Source: Lumnitzera littorea
Taxonomy: Eukaryota; Streptophyta; Magnoliopsida; Myrtales; Combretaceae
Direction of reading: 5' to 3'
Assembly: GCA_024138015.1 (NCBI GenBank)
Contig: JAMXBB010000010.1
Span: 53,418,011 to 53,482,010 of the forward strand
DNA: 64,000 nt
Positions within the stretch are counted from its first letter, which is position 1. The number at the start of each line of letters is the position of its first letter. The notes under the pieces are model-generated. The model made no database searches. It was not told where the DNA came from and worked only from the letters and a program-made list of their open reading frames with translations. This document shows, one piece after another, positions 59,038-64,000 of the stretch. A program made the translations under genes and the position numbers.

Positions 59038-59640
59038 GGAGGTAAGTTCAAATAGAGGATTAACGTTTTGAAAAGTTTAAATAAAGGATTAATGTTTCAT
59101 AAAATAGTTTAAATAATTTTGTAGATTGGCTATTATGAATTCCTTATTTGAACTATTTTGTGAAACATTGATTCTTCATTTGAATATTTCAAAACATTCA
59201 TCTCTTATTTAAACTTTAAAGATGTTGCAAACAACCTCCTAAACTTTGACTTAAGTGCAAATTTACCATTTGAACTTTTAAAGTGAGGTTTTTGATCCTT
59301 TAAACTTTCATAAATTGACAAATAATTTTTACAACCCATTTAAACTTTAATTTTAGTGCGTAAACACTTTATAAATTTTGATTTTGGTGCGTAAATATCC
59401 TTTAAATGCCCTATAATTTAGAGAGGTGTTTACATACCAAAATGAAAGTTTAAGGATTATGAAGATTTTTTTGCTAATTTATCAAAATTTAAAGGGTAAA
59501 AAACCTTACTTTAAAAGTTCAAGGAATTAATTCGTACCTAAATTAAAGTTTAAGAGGGTTTTTTTTTTTTTTATCTTTCTTTTAAACTTTTTGAAATATT
59601 GATTCATTATTTAAACTTACCTCAAAACGTTAATTTCTTT
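59038..59640. mobile_element. Nested foldback (palindromic MITE-like) element
   Basis: Three nested inverted pairings can be read. Outer: GAGGTAAGTTCAAATA at 59039 pairs with the complement of TATTTAAACTTACCTC near 59611-59626. Left hairpin: about 59040-59130 pairs with about 59140-59215 around a loop near 59120-59145 (ATAGTTTAAATAA against TTATTTGAACTAT). Large inner palindrome: 59233-59385 pairs with about 59425-59562 (ACCTCCTAAACTTTGACTTA against TAAATTAAAGTTTAAGAGGG). It has no coding capacity. This is typical of foldback MITEs; transcripts would form long hairpins. Confidence 0.7.
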
Positions 59641-62201
59641 TATCATAATTTTGTCCTTATTAATTTGTATTTGATTAGATTTTTGGTAGATTAAAATTAT
59701 TCATGTCAAATAAATTAAGATTTTTAGGGAAAATAAAGGAAGTTCCTATTACTTGGGTGGAACAACATTTTTTTGAAACAATAACTGTGTTTGAGAAGAA
59801 ACTATTTGAAAAAACACGGCATGGCATCTTCAAAGTAATAACGGAAAACAATGAGCAACTACATCCTTTGTCTTTTCTTTTATCTGAGTTTGGTATTTTC
59901 CTTTCCTTTTTTTTTTTTTTTTTCTCAATGAAGTTGCATACAGTAATTATAATTTTGTTGTTTTACGTTTGAAGAAATTGAGAGGCTTACAAAGAAGTAT
60001 GCTCTTGGCGATTGTAATTTTTATATTCGTCTAGTGACATAAAGATAATAATTTTTTGAAACTTTTTATGCATTTGGTTCTTTAGATTATACAGCGGTTG
60101 CTCAAACAAAAAAAAAAAAAAAAAAAAAAACTAGTAACGTTTCAAACAACATTTTCTAGTTTTTATCAAATAAAAATCCTCCATTAAATTGTATTCACTC
60201 TATAAATAAATACTATGAATCATATTTCTCTTTTTCTATCTTGTATACAAATAACATGGGTTGTTTAGATTTTCTAGTTTAAATTTTAAAGATATATCCA
60301 TATCACCAACTTATTTTGAATTTAAAAATCCTGATATATCTCTAATTAAATCTTTATTTTTTGAACTTCCAAATATCTTGCTCTCAACTTGATCCATATT
60401 TTTATCTTATTTCCTTATTTGAATTTCGATTGATATCCCAAACTTTTATCTTCCTTAACGTCTAGATTCAAAATTTCGAATACCATCTTAATCTGATTAG
60501 AAGACCGATGAGAAGTGTTCTCAATTGCTACTGCCATGATTCCGTTGAACTTAATATTGCTTTTGAAGGTACCACATGGACTTGGTTATCCAAACATTGT
60601 GAAATAGTAATACTTCGGAGATTTGTCACTTTGAAATTTTAAATAACTTGAAGCCATCGGAATTCCTTGTATATTTTTGCATAAAGACTAATCGCATGAG
60701 CTTCTGATATCTCCATGTGGACAGACACTAGCCTTTAGTTGATTGAGGCTCGAACTCCTTGGAAATAAAACTTAAAATAAGTTGCTGATGTTGGTTTAAA
60801 ATATATGTTGTGTTGAATTGCTAGAGCATCAATGCTTGTCATGTGAATTCATGAAAAATTATATGAATGGCTAGCTTTGTTCTAGGATAATATTTGCATG
60901 AGATCCCGTGCTGAGGACATTTGATGAACAACTACTAGGAGCTTTCAAGCTCACGTTAAATTCAATGCTCTTCCTTTTGGTCCATATTAATTTACTTTAT
61001 GCTATAATATGGAAATCTTCACTTCAATCAATAAAACCTTGTTACCATATATTGATTTTCCATAAACTGCTAGAAATAAATTACTTTGACACATGAGAAT
61101 CTTGAAGAATGCTAACACTTGGTCATGATCTGGATATAGATGGCCGTACATCCTTGCTTCAATCCAACATAGTTAAACTTCATACATCAATCCATAGATG
61201 AATTAAACCCACTTTATCCATTAAAATATTCCACTTTAAAATTAATCCCCGTAGATATTAATTTGACTTTGGTGAAATGCATCGAATATATTACTTAAAT
61301 GTATTTCATATGTGGAGTTGAGTCTTCGAAAGATTGATTGTCCAAACTTATATCCACAAAAGTAATAATTTTATCCCAACTTTGCACATGAAATCATAAC
61401 ATATGAACATTATTATCCTTCTTTATAAAACACTTCATAATCTCTTATGTATCCCTTAATTTGTTTTAAAACTTAACTTTTCTTAAATTATACATTTAAA
61501 TAACCTATGTGCTTAATAAACATATTAATATTTACTTCATATATGTTTTATTATCATTAAAACCAAATTAGGAGACTTAACAAACTGTATGAATGTCGTA
61601 ATCCACATAACCTCAAAGGAGTGATGTGTAAATGGCACTTGCAAAGAGGACTTAAAAAGAAACGGTTGAGAGGAGAAATAAGCAATCTTAATAGTTCAAG
61701 CACATTTGTGATAGGTGAGGGAGCTATTATATAAACCCCACAAATCTAGCATTCTGAGTATTGAATCGAACTCATGTATTATACATAATTTTTTTAAGTT
61801 AATAGAATCGATATGTTTAAAACCGATTAAACTTTTAAATTTAAAACTCAAAGCAAGTATTAAAAACCTTAATCTATTAATCAAAACCTTAATTATATAT
61901 GAAAACTCTAAACTCTATATGTATGTAAACACTAGAAATTGAACCTGAATATGATAAAAACCTTAAAACTAAAACCTTAAGCTTATAAACGTACAAATTT
62001 ACTTTTATGATAATAAAACCGTAATTGAGTACATTTATTGATCAATATACTTAATCGTATAAAATCACTAATAAACGACTAAAGATAACTTTTAAATGTT
62101 AATAAACATAAAGAGTACCAAAGTAATTTATGAAATTGATAAATATTATTATTTAATTATTAGTGACTATATATATATATATATCTAAATATCTAAATGA
62201 G

Positions 62202-62233
<32 letters not shown>

Positions 62234-63962
62234 ACTATTTGAACTTCATTTAATTACTTAATTGATATTTATGCATTATATAGCAATGTTAATTTTATAT
62301 TTTATAATTTTCTTTGTAACTATGTTATTTGTTATTCTAATTATTATTTATAGGATCAAGAATATTTATAAAAAATTCAAAAAAAATTATTTTACTTATT
62401 TATTCACTTGTTTCCTTATTTTTCCTTTTTCTCATTTTTTTCCTTCTTAATTTATATGTGTTAAATACATATAATATTATATTATATAATTACATGTTGA
62501 TCAATTCAACATGTCATTTTCCATCTTGAAACTTCTACTCTTTTATTTTCCTTTTCCTTTTCTCTTCTTCTCTCTTCTCCTCCATTGCCATGAATCCACT
62601 TCAACCCTCTAGAATTCTCTTTAATTTACTTGAATAATCTCAAATACACATACAAAATCCATTTATCATATCTTCCCTCCCAAATCGAAATTCTCTCTCT
62701 CTCATTTCATCTTCCTTATTTCCCTTTTTCCTTTGTTTTCTCTAACTACCATTCCATTTCTAACTGTACTACACATCTCACCTTCTTACAAATATTTAGA
62801 GAGAGAAAGAAAATAATTTCTACACCAAATCATCTTCAAAATAAATAAATACATTTCCTTTGTATTTTGTTCATATTTATTGTATTATGTAAATTAGGTT
62901 TTATGTATTTTTTTTGTATATTTATATATACTATTATATTAGATGTATTGTACATGTAACTTAATATTTTGTAATTGAAACTTTATGTACATGCATTAGA
63001 TTATGAGTATGTAAACTTATTTATTTTGGAAATTATGTTTATACGTGTATACATGTTATTATACATATAGATACATACTTATATGTAGGGATATACTATA
63101 AGTTTAGTAGGCATATGTACATATATACACACACATATACGGTTTATGTACATATATATATATATTCATAGTACATATATATATATATATATATATGTAT
63201 GGGAGTAAATGTGAGACCATAGATTAAGTACCTTAGTCACTAAACCGACTAATTCAAGTTAGGATGTTTAGGGTATTCAAAACAATTTAAGGTGTTCGGA
63301 TAATTTTGCCTAAATTTAACCAAAATTTAATATAAATTCAGAAAATTTAGACCAATAGCTTTGGTAATATCAATTTCTTAAAATAAAGTAATTATAATAG
63401 TTAATTTTAATAAAACGACTTTTTATTGGGTATAATTAGTAATTATTGGAAATTCTAAATTTGAGTTTTGAATGATTATGAAACCTTAGAGTAAATGATA
63501 TATATAATAAAATATTACATGACACAAAATTATATATATAATCTATGTATATACCTTATGTGTAACTATTATGTATATATGTATACCCGAAACTAATTAA
63601 AATACCTGATAATTACATTTTAAGTTGAAATAGGCTTAGAAAATTATAAAAATTAATAAAATTTTTGCAAAGGACACCAAGATAGCTGGAAATCATCCTA
63701 CAAGGAACGTAGCTTCAATTGGATAGGTGTCTAGGAATTAGATAAAAATTTCATGCAAAATATAACCTTAGAATTTGGAAGAGAAAGAAAGAAAAATTCA
63801 TTTCTACCATCTTTTAGCTTAAAGAATCCAAAAAATCCTCTCCAACGTATTGTTTAGGCAAATTGAAGTTTAGGAAAAATTAGAGTAGGTTAAAAGGATT
63901 AAAGAACAAAATTAGAGAAAAAAAGCAAAATTGAGGTACGAAATTGGGTAATAGAAGGAGCG
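59641..63962. other. AT-rich intergenic DNA with microsatellites, no gene recognised
   Basis: An open frame at 59703-59972 has a first 50 codons of fairly protein-like composition (VPITWVEQHFFETITVFEKK) but matches nothing I know and runs into a T-homopolymer. An A-run lies at about 60108-60130. AT dinucleotide runs lie at about 62168-62184, 62203-62230 and 63150-63196. About 62530-62810 is CT-rich. No RNA gene was recognised. Confidence 0.5.
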
Positions 63963-64000
63963 ATGGCGTGGAGGAAATCTAAGAACCAACCACCACCACC
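63963..64000 (+). other. Possible start of a coding region cut by the window end
   Basis: ATGGCGTGGAGG begins an open frame (MAWRKSKNQPPPP) that runs to the window edge after an AG-rich, leader-like stretch. Only 38 bases are visible. It may be chance, or part of a repeat similar to the GC-rich islands of repeat C. Confidence 0.15.

Noticed and set aside
59703..59972. Real exon with protein-like composition
   Set aside because: No known domain, no clear splice sites and it ends in a T-run-encoded hydrophobic tail.
63963..64000. New protein-coding gene at the window edge
   Set aside because: Only 38 bases are visible; cannot be told from chance or from a repeat.

Overview
This is a nuclear DNA window from a eudicot plant, probably a repeat-rich woody or large-genome species. 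The evidence is spliced genes with GT-AG introns, a eukaryotic tRNA gene with plant-type flanks, plant MULE, hAT, copia and gypsy elements, and AT-rich intergenic DNA. I cannot name the species. Only three host genes are well supported: a MORF1-type organellar RNA editing factor (2758-5692, five exons), a phospholipase D delta (15405-26961, ten coding exons), and a tRNA-Arg(TCG) (27916-27989). All are on the + strand and look intact; the two protein genes join into clean frames of 432 and 860 residues.

Layout. 1-2.6 kb: AT-rich, no gene. 2.65-5.7 kb: MORF1 with promoter signals. 5.7-14.4 kb: intergenic, with a 28-bp minisatellite (9.2 kb), AT-rich DNA, and a roughly 3-kb repeat of family 'C' (10.5-13.6 kb). 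14.4-27 kb: PLD delta, with a probable leader intron. Its 5.5-kb intron 8 holds a SINE-like insert with a perfect 17-bp target-site duplication, copia gag/protease fragments on the minus strand, and a decayed gypsy RNase H-integrase fragment on the plus strand. 27.9 kb: tRNA-Arg.

28.9-56.2 kb is the main structural feature: a decayed Mutator-like element (MULE, minus strand) with transposase, SWIM and zinc-knuckle remnants and an adjacent plant-mobile-domain ORF. It is split by a Ty3/gypsy chromovirus-type LTR element 'A' (31662-53192) with TG...CA ends, near-identical 5-bp flanks, an iMet-type PBS and a PPT. A is itself interrupted by a probable solo LTR (33781-34566), a second copy of repeat C inside gag (36938-40320), and a large Athila-lineage element 'B' inside its 5' LTR (about 42168-52950). 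B keeps one continuous gag-pol frame broken only by nonsense substitutions, has an env-position (Athila ORF1-type) gene, three blocks of repeats with a shared GC-rich motif or 70-bp periodicity, and a 3' LTR; its 5' LTR is missing. A hAT-type MITE with an exact 8-bp target duplication sits in the right part of the MULE, and the MULE also carries an old 590-bp tandem duplication.

56.2-64 kb: AT-rich DNA with a 17-G homopolymer, a second copy of the MITE family, a CA/CAT-rich microsatellite and a nested palindromic foldback (59.04-59.64 kb). No convincing gene is seen, though an ATG-initiated open stretch starts 38 bases before the window ends.

The two protein genes have unrelated jobs (organellar C-to-U editing; membrane phospholipid hydrolysis in stress signalling). 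I found no convincing undescribed enzymatic or defence system. The unusual content is the order and mechanism of the nested insertions.
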